A stretch of DNA of 64,000 nucleotides, taken from NCBI GenBank assembly GCA_037974665.1, contig CM075764.1, forward strand, positions 86,174,825 through 86,238,824, read 5' to 3'. Source of the stretch: Ehretia macrophylla (lineage: Eukaryota; Streptophyta; Magnoliopsida; Boraginales; Ehretiaceae). The notes under the pieces are model-generated. The model saw nothing but the letters and a program-made list of their open reading frames with translations, made no database searches and was not told the origin of the DNA. The position numbers and the translations under genes were made by a program. Positions 34,043-46,122 of the stretch are shown piece by piece (the stretch's first letter is position 1; each line of letters begins with the position of its first letter).

Positions 34043-35005
34043 TTACCAGCCATTTACATTTTCACCACTTCTTTTGCGATGATCATGCCCATTGATCTTT
34101 GATGCACCAGTGCTCGATTCATTTTCTTGAGCACCTGGATGAACAAGATGGGATAATCCATGACCAATGGACTTCCATAATCGCTTGGGAAGAGACGATG
34201 CTTGCACGCTACTTGTGCTTCCTTCAGATGCTAGTTCAAATGGCCTTGCTGATGCAGGATCAAGCTCTGAGAATCTAAACGCTCCTAAGATACGTTCTGG
34301 AAGCTCTGATTCGGTTTGGCTCTCAATGAGGAATGCTAAATCAACAGTAATTTTCGTAAAATAACCAAATGCCAGATGAAAAATAGCAGTTGCAATCATG
34401 GAAGAGGCAACATCTATGTCAACCTCTATGAAATTCTCCCCGTGAGTATACTTGCAGGCAAGTTCGCGCCCGATTATACATGTAGCTTGCTCCCCAACTG
34501 CTTTCTGTACAATCCAAGGTCCCTTGACAGTGTGGACAATCAATTTCAGCCTGGAATTCCTGAAGCCATCATCACCTTTAAGAAACTGCGCGATTAACCC
34601 CTCAGGGACAGGTTCCAGGGAAACAAAATATGCAACAATGCTGTAATTTTCTTTAGTGGGAAGTTGCAGATTGAATGCCCAAACAAAAGGCTTATAATCA
34701 CCCCCTGGAAACTTGTCCTGGAAAGCCCTCCTGATACGATTTCTGGGATTGTTTAGTAGCTCTGAGAGCTTCGCGGAACCTTTAATCCAGTCGAAACCCA
34801 GGGGCTTTAGAAGGTAATCACCAGCAGGAACCTTAACCTTTGTTGAAAAGAACTCTGGCCCTCTTACCATGAATTTGTCTCCAGGCGGACATGCCCAACC
34901 ATTAGAACAATTGTCTAGATCGCGTAGTGGAACAGCGCCTTCTGCTTTTACTCTTTCTATCCAGGCATGCTCATCATGATTCGCATTGCATTGGGCCATC
35001 TGCAA
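34043..35005 (-). CDS. DUF1336 / EDR2 C-terminal domain protein (possibly one large exon)
   Basis: An open frame of 320 residues, intact throughout. It contains CSNGWACPPGDKFMVRGPEF (33-52), GDYLLKPLGFDWIKG (62-76), KPFVWAFNLQLP (105-116), LKGDDGFRNSRLKLI (143-157), KGPWIVQKAVGEQATCIIGR (161-180) and DLAFLIESQTESELPE, the signature run of the plant EDR2_C domain (PF07059). The family is linked to lipid binding and to EDR2, a negative regulator of defence-related cell death; this protein lacks PH and START domains in the visible part. The C-terminal 75 residues are Ser-rich and low in conservation. An acceptor-like TTTCTTCATTTGCAG abuts the second ATG at 34999, and a donor-like GGTAAGT overlaps the stop. 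Extra exons on either side are therefore possible, but short family members of similar length begin near here. Confidence 0.82.
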   Translation of the reverse strand: MQMAQCNANHDEHAWIERVKAEGAVPLRDLDNCSNGWACPPGDKFMVRGPEFFSTKVKVPAGDYLLKPLGFDWIKGSAKLSELLNNPRNRIRRAFQDKFPGGDYKPFVWAFNLQLPTKENYSIVAYFVSLEPVPEGLIAQFLKGDDGFRNSRLKLIVHTVKGPWIVQKAVGEQATCIIGRELACKYTHGENFIEVDIDVASSMIATAIFHLAFGYFTKITVDLAFLIESQTESELPERILGAFRFSELDPASARPFELASEGSTSSVQASSLPKRLWKSIGHGLSHLVHPGAQENESSTGASKINGHDHRKRSGENVNGW

Positions 35006-35356
35006 ATGAAGAAACCTGTTTGATCAACATATATATCATATGACTATATGAGTATTTGATTTAGAAATCGCTAGCTACTAATCCGAATTTTGAAAAATGT
35101 TTTTCAATTTATAAACAATAAGCAAACAGGCTGCATTTTGACATATTACTAGTACCAGAAAACATTGTGGACCACTGATGAAAGAAACAGAAGAAAAGAG
35201 AAAAGCTATTGTTAACCGTTTCACATTGGTCCTGTATGACATTTGTGTGCAGTTTATAATAACTTGGGTTATCTACTATTGTCAATACGACCTTTAGCAT
35301 TTCAGTTGGTTAGGCTCAAATAATGTATTAGCGGTTAGTAATTAGATCTATATTGG
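35006..35356. other. Upstream flank of the DUF1336 gene
   Basis: Would contain the 5' UTR, promoter or a first intron of the minus-strand gene. No coding exon is convincing. Confidence 0.35.
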
Positions 35357-35490
35357 TTCTTCAACTTCTAAGATTTCCAGCATAGTATTCCCATTACATT
35401 ATGCTCACACAATCAAATACTTCTTCAGCTTCCAAGATTTCCAGCATAGTATTCCCATTACATTATGCTCAAAACAATCAAATACTTCTT
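35357..35490. repeat. 64-bp tandem duplication
   Basis: Two adjacent near-identical copies starting TTCTTCAACTTC (35357) and TTCTTCAGCTTC (35421). Both contain AAGATTTCCAGCATAGTATT and CCCATTACATTATGCTC. Differences are few, so the duplication is probably recent relative to the surrounding repeats. It lies upstream of the DUF1336 reading frame. Confidence 0.88.
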
Positions 35491-37301
35491 GCAACCATGT
35501 TTCTCAGTCTCCAAAGCTCATGTTCAGTGACAAAGCCAGTTACCAGGGGTCAGGAGCACTATATAGTGCACAATCAATAACTGGAGGTCGGCGACAATCA
35601 TTTTGTGCATATATTTTTCTATAAAAAGAATTTAAAAAAAACTGTTGGCTTTATGCCTAAAATTATGTTTTTGATGATGATATGTCATAATATGTTATAA
35701 CTAAACTAATACTTAATTTAAGTACATTATAGTACAAATGAATTCTTCAGGGTATGACTCTCCCCTCATTTAAATCAATATATACTACACAAAAATAACA
35801 AATATACATCATATTTATATGTCAAAATCAACTATAATACTAAACAAATAATCTTTCAATATCAATTCGAAACTTAACAATTCTGAAATTAAAAAAAAAA
35901 AATCATAGATTAAAAACTAACCTAAATAAACTTATTTAAATAGTGAAGTAATTTTTAAAAAAATAAAAATGGACTACTCGCAACAAACAGTCTTAGAAAG
36001 CTTCATCATTCAGATTGTAAAAATTTGAGTCGTGAAGATCAAATTTTATCGCAATCGAATAAGATATTATCATCCAATCATCCGTTTGATGAAGATTAAC
36101 ACACATTTTTCATATATTTTCCTCTCCTTTCTCTCTTCATTTCTCTCTCCATTTTCCCACACTCTCTTAATCACTCAACAGAAGATCGTTCTTTCTCACT
36201 TTGTGTTTTTTGATTTTGATGGAAAAAAAATTCAATCCACATTGATTGATCAAAAAAGAAACAACGTGGTGAAAAAGTAACGGGAAGTTTTCCCATTCTC
36301 TTAACACATAAAAAAAATAATAATAATAATAATCCAACTCAGCTCCGCCGATGCTCATATTTATTTCATCAATTTCCCCTCACATGTTCACTACATCGGT
36401 TTTAACTTAATTTCTAGCAGCAAACCCTTTTCACACTTCTTGCAGCACAAGAGGTTACCGAAGATTCCATCTTGTGGTCAGTGAGGCTACAACTATTGTT
36501 GGCCCGTGAATACTTCTGTCCATATATACTACATATTGTTTGAATCCCATTCGCCTATGGGGCTTGGGCATAATAACCTACCGCAGTGGACATCAAATAC
36601 TAGGACTGTAAGCAGCCAGAGCATTTTAGAGAGAATTTTATTTTGAGCATCGTTTTGTGGAAATGTTTCAGTACACACCAATTGGGAAGTAATGTATTAT
36701 TTTTAAAGCTTTGCATATAGTTTAGAAACTGCATTGAAACTTGTTTCAATTGTCATGCTATCTTTGTTTAGTTTTTCAGAAATACTGCATCATATTACTA
36801 TTTTGGAAGACTATAAGGTCACTATTTTTTGACACACAACTTTTCGAGTTTGTACTTAGTGTTGTCTTAATTACTGTAGACGCTGAAGAATGAGTAAGAA
36901 ATCCTTTGTTAGGAATGTATAGAGACAACACTTTACACTAAGTATTGTACTATAGAGATCCAATAAAGGTTTAATCATTCTACTTTTCATCTTCGTATAG
37001 GCTCCTTAGGAGCGACCCTTAAAATTGTGAATTTTTATTAGGCGCATGAGGAAACGGCCTAACATATTTTCAAAAAAGGCAGGTCTTATGAAAGCCTTTT
37101 TTAATATGGTAAGTAAGTAGCCCAAACCTAAAAAAGTAATGTTAAGAAAGGGACTCAATGATTTTGAATTGTTTACAGCATTTTATCATGATTGTATTAT
37201 AAATTTAGAACTTTCAGATCTTACTTATAACATCGTATCGTTATGAACAGTTCCATCCCCACAAGGAATAGGCTTGTTATCATGCCCTTGAGATAGGTAT
37301 A
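35491..37301. other. AT-rich intergenic DNA
   Basis: No gene supported. Contains a short (AAT)n tract at about 36310-36333. Small frames near 36032-36358 are low-complexity Ser/Phe/Tyr-rich translations. Confidence 0.45.
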
Positions 37302-37475
37302 TGGATCCTCTCATATTATATAAAATTATAAGAGAGATCCAATTTGATAATATATCTAGATCAAATTATCATAACTACATGAACATATCATATCATTTTA
37401 CTATTGGACTTCTACATAAATATATCATTATTATTGAATTTCTCTCAAAACGTAATGATAATATGAGATGATCCA
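37302..37475. mobile_element. MITE-like foldback element, 174 bp
   Basis: The ends are inverted repeats: TGGATCCTCTCATATTAT on the left and ATAATATGAGATGATCCA on the right. The interior is AT-rich and non-coding. A target duplication is not clear. A related foldback lies at 37829-37970. Confidence 0.5.
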
Positions 37476-37828
37476 AGTCTTTCGACAGCGAGACCTCCAT
37501 CTTGAAATTGAGTCATTGAGTGTTTCTAGTGGCTTTATTTTAGCTATTTCAAGGAATATGTTAAGGATGGCTTAGACATTATTAGCTTAGCTCTATTATT
37601 ATGGATATCTAAATCTTAGGCAACTAATGTAATGGAAGTCTTTTCTGTCCATTTTGAGACATTGTAAAAGTTGGAATTGTATTTGTTTGAGATTTTCTCC
37701 ATTCATGCTCTCATAATTTAATATTTACAATTTTTTTCCTGTGTCTTCTACATTTTCTAATATAATTTTATATTTACACATATATATTCCTATATTTTAA
37801 ACATACGTGGAGCTGTGGCAATAAAGAA

Positions 37829-37970
37829 TGGATCTACTTATGATATTATGATTTTATGAGCAAAATTCAATAAATATGAATTATTGATATACTTATAAAA
37901 AAATGATATGGATAGTTTATAACCGTTAAATATCTCTCATAATATTATGATATTATGAGAGGATCTCACT
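37829..37970. mobile_element. Second MITE-like foldback of related type
   Basis: Left end TGGATCTACTTATGATATTA; right end TATGATATTATGAGAGGATC followed by TCA. The arms are imperfectly complementary and resemble those of 37302-37475 (GGATC...CTCAT...ATTAT). No duplication identified. Confidence 0.4.
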
Positions 37971-38462
37971 GGTCATGTAATTCAGCCTACGCCTGAAACC
38001 AGATGCCCTTTCAATTATATTCCTCAGAATAACCTCCTAGCCTTAGAAAGTTTAAAAAAATATATTGAACTTAACTTGTGTTATTTATTCTTCTTCACAA
38101 AAGAACACGACCAAAACTTGAATAATCTTTCTAATTCCAATTGCATGCACTCAATTACACACAATAGCAAAATAGGCCTAGGCTTAGTGCATTTCTCAAC
38201 TTTTAATAAAATGATTTCTAATATCCGTTTCAAAAGTAAAAAAAGACAACCAAAAGCCATTATCATAAATAGTGTTGTTAGATATACTACTTTATTTTTA
38301 TCATATTTATCACTTTCTATATAGATATTTTGTTGATTTAAGGTCTCGAGTTTATATCTACTCTTTAACTGAATAAGTGTATGTATAGGGATATAATACT
38401 ATATCAAGAAATTCTTAACCTTAAAATGAATTTAATATGATTTTATCTATGAGGAGTTTCTT
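37971..38462. other. Intergenic, no gene seen
   Basis: AT-rich sequence with no recognisable coding or repeat features between two small transposons. Confidence 0.4.
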
Positions 38463-38465
38463 TAA

Positions 38466-38801
38466 GGGATCTCCAATGGGTAGTACTATTCACAAAAACT
38501 TACTATTTTTAGTTATTTTTAGAGACTCGGGTGTCTAAAAATCATTATTAATGATTTAAATATACATAGAGTCTACCATTTTTAGAGATGTGAGTTAAAA
38601 TAGAAACTCAATTTATTTTTTTTTGCTCTAAATTTAAAGACTCAAAAAGTGATTGGATCTCTATTTTAGTATAAAAATTAACAAAAATGATGGGTTCTAT
38701 ATATATTTAAATCATTAATAATAATTTTTAGAGACTCGAGTCTTTAAAAATTATAAAAAATGCTAAATTTTTGTTAATAGTGCATACCATTGGAGATATC
38801 C
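38466..38801. mobile_element. Tourist-like MITE (PIF/Harbinger type), 336 bp
   Basis: Terminal inverted repeats GGGATCTCCAATGGG on the left and CCATTGGAGATATCC on the right, with complementarity continuing inward (TACTATTCACAAAAAC against GTTAATAGTGCATA, and shared AGAGACTCGRGT phrases). It is flanked by TAA at 38463-38465 and 38802-38804, the 3-bp duplication typical of PIF/Harbinger. It has no coding capacity. Confidence 0.82.
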
Positions 38802-38804
38802 TAA

Positions 38805-39633
38805 CTATTAAAAGAAAAGAAAGAGAAACAACACTACTTTCAGCAGTTTAGCCTGCTATGCTAAAACACAAAATGGCATAAAATATCAACCAAGAACCGT
38901 GCTAATATGACGCGAAAATCAATGGAATTGTTGAAAATGAATCTATAGTAATCAAAGAAAGTGAGTTCAAAGAATAAAGATAAAAAGCATACCTTAACAA
39001 GCTGTGAAGAGTTTCTTGTATGTAGTTTTGGTTTCCGATGGCTTCTTTCGTGTTTTATTTTTAGTGGCCTCAGGTGGGATATATTTAACAAAAAAAAAAA
39101 AGTGGGATATAAATGTCACGTCAACTCGCAACGCTACAGTTGGTGGTTCAATTATTAACGCATTGATTACTTACGTCCTCTCACCAGAATTGAGTTGCGT
39201 TGTCAGAGCCAATTTACCGGATTTGAAACGTGTCAACAAATTTAGTCAACGCATTAAATTGTCCACTAAATCATACCCATACAAATAACCAACATAGTCT
39301 TGGAAAATATTTGAGATGTAAAATTTATTTAATTTATAAATAAATATTGTTAAAATTTATATTTATAATAATTTTTTTATTTAAAATTATAAAATAATAT
39401 TAAGTCAATTTTATTATTTATAAATACAAATTGTATTTAAAATACAAGTGGAATTGGAATTAATAATCCTATTTTACTTAAATACCATTTTTATTATTTT
39501 AAAATTAGACTTGTCATAGATTATCATCTCATCCCATTATTGATTATTGCTATTATCATAAAATTGTCCAAAAAAGTAAAAAAAAACAACAAAGAAAAAA
39601 TTTCAATAAAGTTAAACAATACAAAATAATCAT
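38805..39633. other. Very AT-rich intergenic DNA
   Basis: Contains a stretch at about 39300-39450 of nearly pure A/T with short palindromes. No gene supported. Small frames around 38861-39288 show no domain. Confidence 0.45.
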
Positions 39634-39650
39634 AACTTCAACCATCAGTT

Positions 39651-39774
39651 GACAAGAGAGTTAAGCTCAGTGGGAGCAGCATTTACTTAAGATCTAAATG
39701 GTCTCGAGTTCAAGTGACCTAGGGGATAGGTGGGGAACCACTGTTGATCCTCTTTAAAAAAAAAGAAAAAAAAG
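39651..39774 (+). mobile_element. tRNA-derived SINE, 124 bp
   Basis: Carries an A-box-like TTAAGCTCAGTGGGAG (39661-39676) and a B-box-like GGTCTCGAGTTCAAGTGACC (about 39701-39720), then an A-rich tail with a G interruption. It is flanked by 17-bp direct repeats, AACTTCAACCATCAGTT (39634-39650) and AACTTTAACCATCAATT (39775-39791), 15 of 17 identical. Pol III boxes, tail and duplication together support a retroposed SINE. Confidence 0.8.
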
Positions 39775-40000
39775 AACTTTAACCATCAATTCAAGATTAC
39801 AAAATAAACCTACATTTCACGTGATAAAATAACCTTAAATTCAACTATACGTTTAATATGAAAAAATAATATTAAGAGAAAGGGTGAGAGAGACGTTGAT
39901 TTATTTTGTTGAAAGAGTAACAGGGAGAAAGGCAATTTTTTTTTTTTTAATCTTTATACTTTAGCCAAAGTCTTATCTCTTAAACCTAGGGACATTTTTG

Positions 40001-40313
40001 ACACCATTGGCAAAGATCGTGGAATAGGGAAGAAGACTCAAGGACTTTTCATTCTGGGGAGATTCTCGTGCCTTGGTGATTATTTCCAGCCATTTTCCAG
40101 CAACCTACTCATGTGCGTGATGTGTATTTAAGCCAACACGAAAGGTAATAATCACACACTATGCAAACTAGCACTAGATATCAATTTCAGTAATGGTTTT
40201 ATGCATGATTATGTGTTTATTCCGCTTGTGGATTATTGGCTGCCATATAATGTTTATATTTCAATTATAAACTGTAAAATATTCCTAGGAAATCTTAGAA
40301 TCCATATCCTTCA
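40001..40313 (+). mobile_element. Truncated 5' LTR of the copia element
   Basis: Aligns with the last ~320 bases of the 3' LTR, from ACACCATTGGCAAAGATCG to its end at TCCTTCA. The first ~1.5 kb of the LTR is missing; the join to AT-rich DNA at about 40000 marks a deletion or truncation. Confidence 0.85.
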
Positions 40314-40315
40314 TA

Positions 40316-40330
40316 TAGTATCAGAGTAGG
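40316..40330 (+). other. Degenerate primer-binding site of the copia element
   Basis: TAGTATCAGAGTAGG, two transitions away from the usual Met-tRNA site TGGTATCAGAGCAGG, two bases after the LTR end. One of the two changes is C-to-T and the other G-to-A. Fixes plus orientation. Confidence 0.8.
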
Positions 40331-42230
40331 TCATATTAATCATGCATTAGAACATGAAATCGATAGAAATTGCATGCTAGAAAAGTCCACAGTTGGCGGA
40401 TTGCCTAGGGCCGATTATAAACTGCCTTTGTGTGATTTTTATGTGGCTTAAATGTGTGTTGTATGAGGGTACTAACCTCTGTTTTTTAGCACGATTAAAC
40501 ACCATTTTTGATGGCTTGAAGGTATATTTATTGTAGATGTTTAATTTTTTAAACAAATGTTGTAATTATGTTATTCATGTTGGTGGTTTATCCAACTATT
40601 ATAATAGCTAGGAAATTACTTAGATTGCTGAATGTAACTCATAATTGGAGATGAGGAATTGATGTAATAGCACAAATTTGCTAGAAATTGCCTTCAATTC
40701 GCGAAATTGCCGTAATCAACAAGAAAGAAAAAAGATTCAAAGTGGCAGCTGGATTTTGATCTTTTTTTCTAGATTTTTTGAGTTGTTTAGGGCTGCCTAG
40801 GTCTTGGTGGATCATCCTTGGAGCCGTGGGGGTGATGGTGAGCCATGGTGATCGAGTCATAAGAAAAATTGGCACTTGGTGGTTCAATGGAGCCGAATTG
40901 TAATCAAGACGAAAGTTTTGGGTGCCACATGCAATTCTATAGCATTGATAAGGTGCAAGTGCAGTTTATTGATCCATGTGGAGGAAATTGAAATTTTCAA
41001 AAACATTTGAGGTCAAATGTGTGATTATGGAAAAGTCCTAAACAGGAAGCCATCAAAAGTGGAAAGTGGTTGTTTTTAAAAGTTACTATTTTAGTCATAT
41101 ATATTATATTCTTGTTTTATGAATATATTATATGACCATGTCTGATATAGTAACATGGAAAACCACTAGGATTTAACAATGGCTAAATCTAATTAATTAG
41201 ACTTAGGTAAGGGTAATTAAAATCATAATCTAGAACTGGTTCAATTAAGAACTAGAGATTACGAAATAAACTTAGGATTAAATGTCTAGTATGAACCTAA
41301 GTGTCTTAGTTAGCCTAGATTATCCTAAGTGGCCTAACCTAAACCCGAATAGGTGTATAACTATTGTAATTTAAAGTTGTTTTAATAAGCAAGGGTTTAT
41401 GGACCGAGCTTGCTTGGATTAAAACTAAAGCTCAAATTGCAAAGACATAGTTATAGTTTAAAACCCCTTTAATCTAAATATCAAGTAGGAGAAGGATCTT
41501 GGAAAGAATCCTAAGATTTTCTATTTTGGTTTATGCTAATAGTGGGAGCTATCTAAGCTCACCCTCGTGTGGACATTCCATTTGGAGGATAGTTTCTTTA
41601 CTTAGATTTAGCAAGAATAGATTAAAATGAGTTTTCAACCAAAGTGTTGATGGGAGCAACCATCCTTTCGATGGGGTTTTAACCACTTCATAGAATATTG
41701 ATTTGGGTTAATTTCTCTTTAGTAGGATCAGATTAAGAATATTCTAAATGAAAAGACTCATGGAAAAATGGTTAATTACTTGACATTAAAGAATGGTATC
41801 CTCTTTTCAGAGTTCTTTCCATTTCTCTAATGAAGCCAAACATAAATCAGTGATTGAGATGTCATTGGGTAGTTTGTTATCCAACTAATGGTATTTCAAA
41901 TAAGTGTAACTTAACTTAATCAAAACTGCAACATGGCCATCCCTTCGACGGAATGTTGTGAGTAGGATTAAGGCACTGAGGCATCCAAGTAGTTCAAGGC
42001 TTTAACTACTAATTTTTGAAATTGATGTCAAAAGTATGAATGTTTACTTTCCTTTAATAATCATTCATTTGCATACATATCAAATATCTCGTTAGATTGA
42101 TTGACTGTTTATAATGTCCAGAGATGTCAGTAGGTTCTTTTATTCCACTTATCAATATTCTACTTGAGAATAAGTTAACTGTCTCAAATTATAAAGACCA
42201 GAAGAGAAACTTGGACATGGTACTCACTAC
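40331..42230 (+). other. Copia leader region, no intact gene
   Basis: Sequence between the primer site and gag. No long frame. Relatives have gag start soon after the primer site, so much of this may be decayed gag or an unusually long leader. Confidence 0.35.
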
Positions 42231-42289
42231 CAGATGATATAACCATGTCCTGACTCAACCCTGCTCTGTTATCATCCCTGAGTCAACCA

Positions 42290-42491
42290 TGGAAGAGCAT
42301 GCTTTCCAATGGAAGAAAGCTAATAACATGGCTAGGTTCTACATGTTGGTTTCCATGTCAAAAGTACTCCAGACCCAGATTGAAGGGATGAAAACTGCTA
42401 ATGATATCATGACTTGGAATGAATATTTGCTGAAAATAGCAGGCCAGTTGTTATTAGAGCTATCATGAGTGTCAAGATGGCTGAGGGGTCG
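42290..42491 (+). pseudogene. Copia gag, first part (broken)
   Basis: Encodes MEEHAFQWKKANNMARFYML, then VLQTQIEGMKTANDIM, the UBN2-type copia gag pattern (W.kAN..A...L..M.d.L......TA.eIm). Near the LTR border another frame reads MSVKMAEGS. The gene is cut by a solo LTR at 42492 and resumes at 46123. Confidence 0.72.
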
Positions 42492-44714
42492 TGTAACACC
42501 CCGATCCCTCACGAGACCAGAGCCCCTATCCAAACCCAAGGTCACAAATATGAGGAAAAATGGACAGAGTTTTCCCCGTTTCTAGGCCTATCCAATTACC
42601 TACACTCAGAAGAAATAACTGCAACAATACTACATAAGCATTCACAACCCACAATCTCCTTTAAACATAATTCTCCAAAACTCTAAGGCCATCTGAGCCT
42701 TTCTACTACAACAATATAAAACATACAAGCATGCAATTTCTATTAGCTTTTGAAATACCTTGATTATAATTCCAATTATCATACCACTCTAATATTTTCT
42801 ACTTGTCTTTCTTATATATTAAGTCATTCAATCATCATTCGCTTACTCCATACAAACATGCAAGTTAGTTTGGCACAAAGTCAGTATGAAAGTTATTACA
42901 GACCGTTACCACTAGGTGAGCCTTTCTTAGTTACATTCATTACAACCAACTAATATAAACAAGGCATGCAGGCCCCAAAATAATACATATCATACACAAA
43001 ATTTTACATAGAAGCAAACAACTGAAGCTAATCCATGCATTCAAAGAGACTCTTGAACTTTATTCTCCTCAGCCTCAGAAGGTATCGAACCTGAAATGGT
43101 TAGAAAAGAGGGATGAACATACAATACATGTATACTTAGTGAGGAAGAAAAAAGGGTTAACCAGGGAGTTTAAAAAAATTATTTTCGTGCAATGCATCAA
43201 TCAACTAGGTCACAAAACACTAAAGGGTAACAGTTAAACAACAATTACAAGATGACAATTAAAGGCAATAAAGCTAGATAACAATTTACATATAAGCCAT
43301 AGGAGATAAGCAATACAATCCCAGAGTGTCACATCAACTCATGAGAATTTAACTCAAGTCAATCAATATCATGAATCGATTAACACATATAAAAGAATAC
43401 AATCAATGGTAACTCTCCAAGGACAAAGTGCCTAAGCAAGAGTTACACAAAAGAATACCATTCGATAGCCCTTATCACGAACCACGAACTCAAACTCGAT
43501 ATGCCTGTATCCTAAACACCAATGGGAACTCCGGATGTACCCAATACATACGACCCAGTACTCCCTGACAATCTCCGGACCAGGCGAATGTGGGAATAGC
43601 TATGGAGCTAGGGCAATCAACTCTGGCAATCCCGATGCTGCCCAGAGAGGCCCATCACATCCGTGCGGACAATAAGGTTGCGTAACCATCGAAACAATAA
43701 CACAAACAACAACAATAATAGCAATATAATAATATAATCCAATAAACATATAATCGAGGGGCAACAAAGTAGGTTGCCCTCACATGAGAGTTTCAATACA
43801 TAAATAACACAAAAGTTATTAAAACTATATATAAAGTAGATTCCCAAGCAATTAATAACATTAGACTAATTTGTGACTTTTCCCCGTTAGTTCGATAGTT
43901 CGATTCAATGCACAAACGAAACACAAGCCATATAAACCACAAGCTAGCTATTCTACACTTCTAAGTACACTTTATGGCATCTCTTAGAATTATGAAAACC
44001 CGTTTCTAACTACGTCTAACACAAAAGTCCTGAAAGTCTTCTAGCTACTTTGAACTACAACTACCCAAACCACTTTTTAATTTGATGTCATAAAAGCATT
44101 TTAAGCACTCCCTCACCTAGTAAACATTAATTATGACATTCAATTACACCCGATTAAACAATTTACACAAAGCCCCTTTTGAATTCAAGCCAATTTTACA
44201 AGTTCAATGAAGTTTATTCAAATTTTGTTCATTCTAATCACTAACCTAGGTTCACTAGCGCCTATGGTATCATTAGATTGCATCAAATTAAGCTTAGAAG
44301 CAACATTGCACAAAGACCCTAGAAATTCACTATTCATCATCTTCGTAAATTGATCCTTTGCAAATATTCAATAACCAAGCTATACAACTACACCAAACAA
44401 GTCTAGATAGCATGTAGACATCATATAATTTCATATTTAAGCATTATATAATCAAATATTAACAAATCTAAGAATTTTAAAATCTTGACATAAACATTAA
44501 AAATGCAAAATATGCAAAATCCCTCACCTCCTAGAAGCTAGAAATGGAAGAAATATGCAAGAAACCACCTTGAATCTCCTTAGAATTTCTCAAAAATGCT
44601 CAATTTTAACTTGGCCTAGATTTTCTTTTTTCTTTTTCTTTCTTTATCGTCTTGTTTTCTGTCCCGATTTCCATTCTTTTTCCTTTTGTTTGGTTTACTT
44701 TGTTGTCATGTATA

Positions 44715-44766
<52 letters not shown>

Positions 44767-46122
44767 TAGATTAATATAGTTTTAATTAGTTTAACTAATT
44801 GAATAAACTACTAATGCTAAGCGTACAAACCTAAATTCTCTAATTAACCCAAGTACAACTAGTTTCTACTATTCTTACGGTACCCAAAATATTTTTGTAA
44901 CTCACATTCCCGACATGCTACGCACATAAAATTTATGAACGTATCCCAGAAACATGTATATAGTGAGGAAAAAATACGAAATTCGTGAAATAAAATACTT
45001 TAATTTTTTTTTCTTGAGCTCAAGGTTCATTTTTAAATTATGAAAATAATTCATTAAATGTAAGAAAATAATTTCATATAATGTAAATAATAAAATATTA
45101 GGTTAACCGTGTCATATAAATTAGTTGAACGTAGTCTATACATTTTTCAAAGAAAGATGAAATTATCACATATACACATACAACATTTAAGATGACACAA
45201 AATTATATGCAATTGAGTATGATGTGCTACATGATAGGTCCGGGTATGCTATACACAAAAGAAACATTGAAAAAATTCATGAAATAAAATAATTTAGACC
45301 AATATGAAAGTAGATAAAATAAATAAAATAAAATAAAACTCAATTTCAAGCTCAAAAAATACTAGTCAATTAAATGTACTCAAATAAACATAAGATAATT
45401 ATTTATTCATGTAAACCATTTAGATGTAATTAAAAAAAATAACTACCCCTTGAGTCTCAGGCCCGTGTTTCTTATTCGAACAGTAAAATGAATTAGTTAA
45501 AATACATGTAAAATAATTTAAATAAATAAAATGACAAAGAAATTATCCCGGGGAAGTCTTATAAATATAATTTAAATAAATACAAATAATGAAACAATAA
45601 TTAATTATTTCTCGTAAATCAATTAAATACAATTTAAATAAATATAAGTGATGATAACAATAAGGTAATTATTTCCGGGTTCGGGCTTCACCTATGAACT
45701 GCAAGACAATTAATTTAAAGGCACATAAAATGAATTTAAATAAATATAATAATAAGGTGATTGTCTCGAAAAGTTATTTAAATTAAATTAAATAAATACC
45801 AATAGTGAAAATAGTGATTAATTATTACATGTAAACAATTAAATATAATTTAAATAAATATAAATGGTAATAATAATAAAATAATTATTCTAGGGACAGG
45901 GGACTCATATACAAATAGTGAAATTAAATTAATTTAAATGTTAATAAAGTAAATTCTAGTAAATAAAATAACAAAGCAATTATTCCAGGCAAGTCAAATA
46001 AATATAAATCAAATGAATGCAAACAATTATCGTTGCACATTTTTCATTAATTATGCAATTAATGAAATGAATATATATATGTATATTAGTAAAATGTTTA
46101 TATGCTAGGCTCGGGTGCCACA
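42492..46122 (-). mobile_element. Solo LTR D, Tekay/Del-like, 3.6 kb, in copia gag
   Basis: Plus-strand ends TGTAACACCCCGATCC and GGCTCGGGTGCCACA, the reverse complement of the ends of solo LTR A. Flanks are GGTCG and GGTCA, a 5-bp duplication with one transition. The two sides rejoin into a continuous copia gag reading. The shared LTR box is at 43757-43782. It contains a (TA)n tract at 44719-44764. No internal coding region remains, so it is a solo LTR. Confidence 0.85.
44719..44764. repeat. (TA)n microsatellite
   Basis: About 22 uninterrupted TA units inside solo LTR D. It causes an artificial Tyr-Ile repeat reading frame. Confidence 0.95.

Noticed and set aside
34167-34646. Plus-strand frames opposite the DUF1336 gene
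   Set aside because: Shadows of the real minus-strand coding region with no domain of their own.
36430-36560. First exon of the DUF1336 gene on the minus strand
   Set aside because: A short ATG frame ending after about 16 codons (MESSVTSCAARSV) with no family resemblance or convincing donor.
44555-44779. Small frame ending in Tyr-Ile repeats
   Set aside because: Product of the (TA)n microsatellite inside an LTR.
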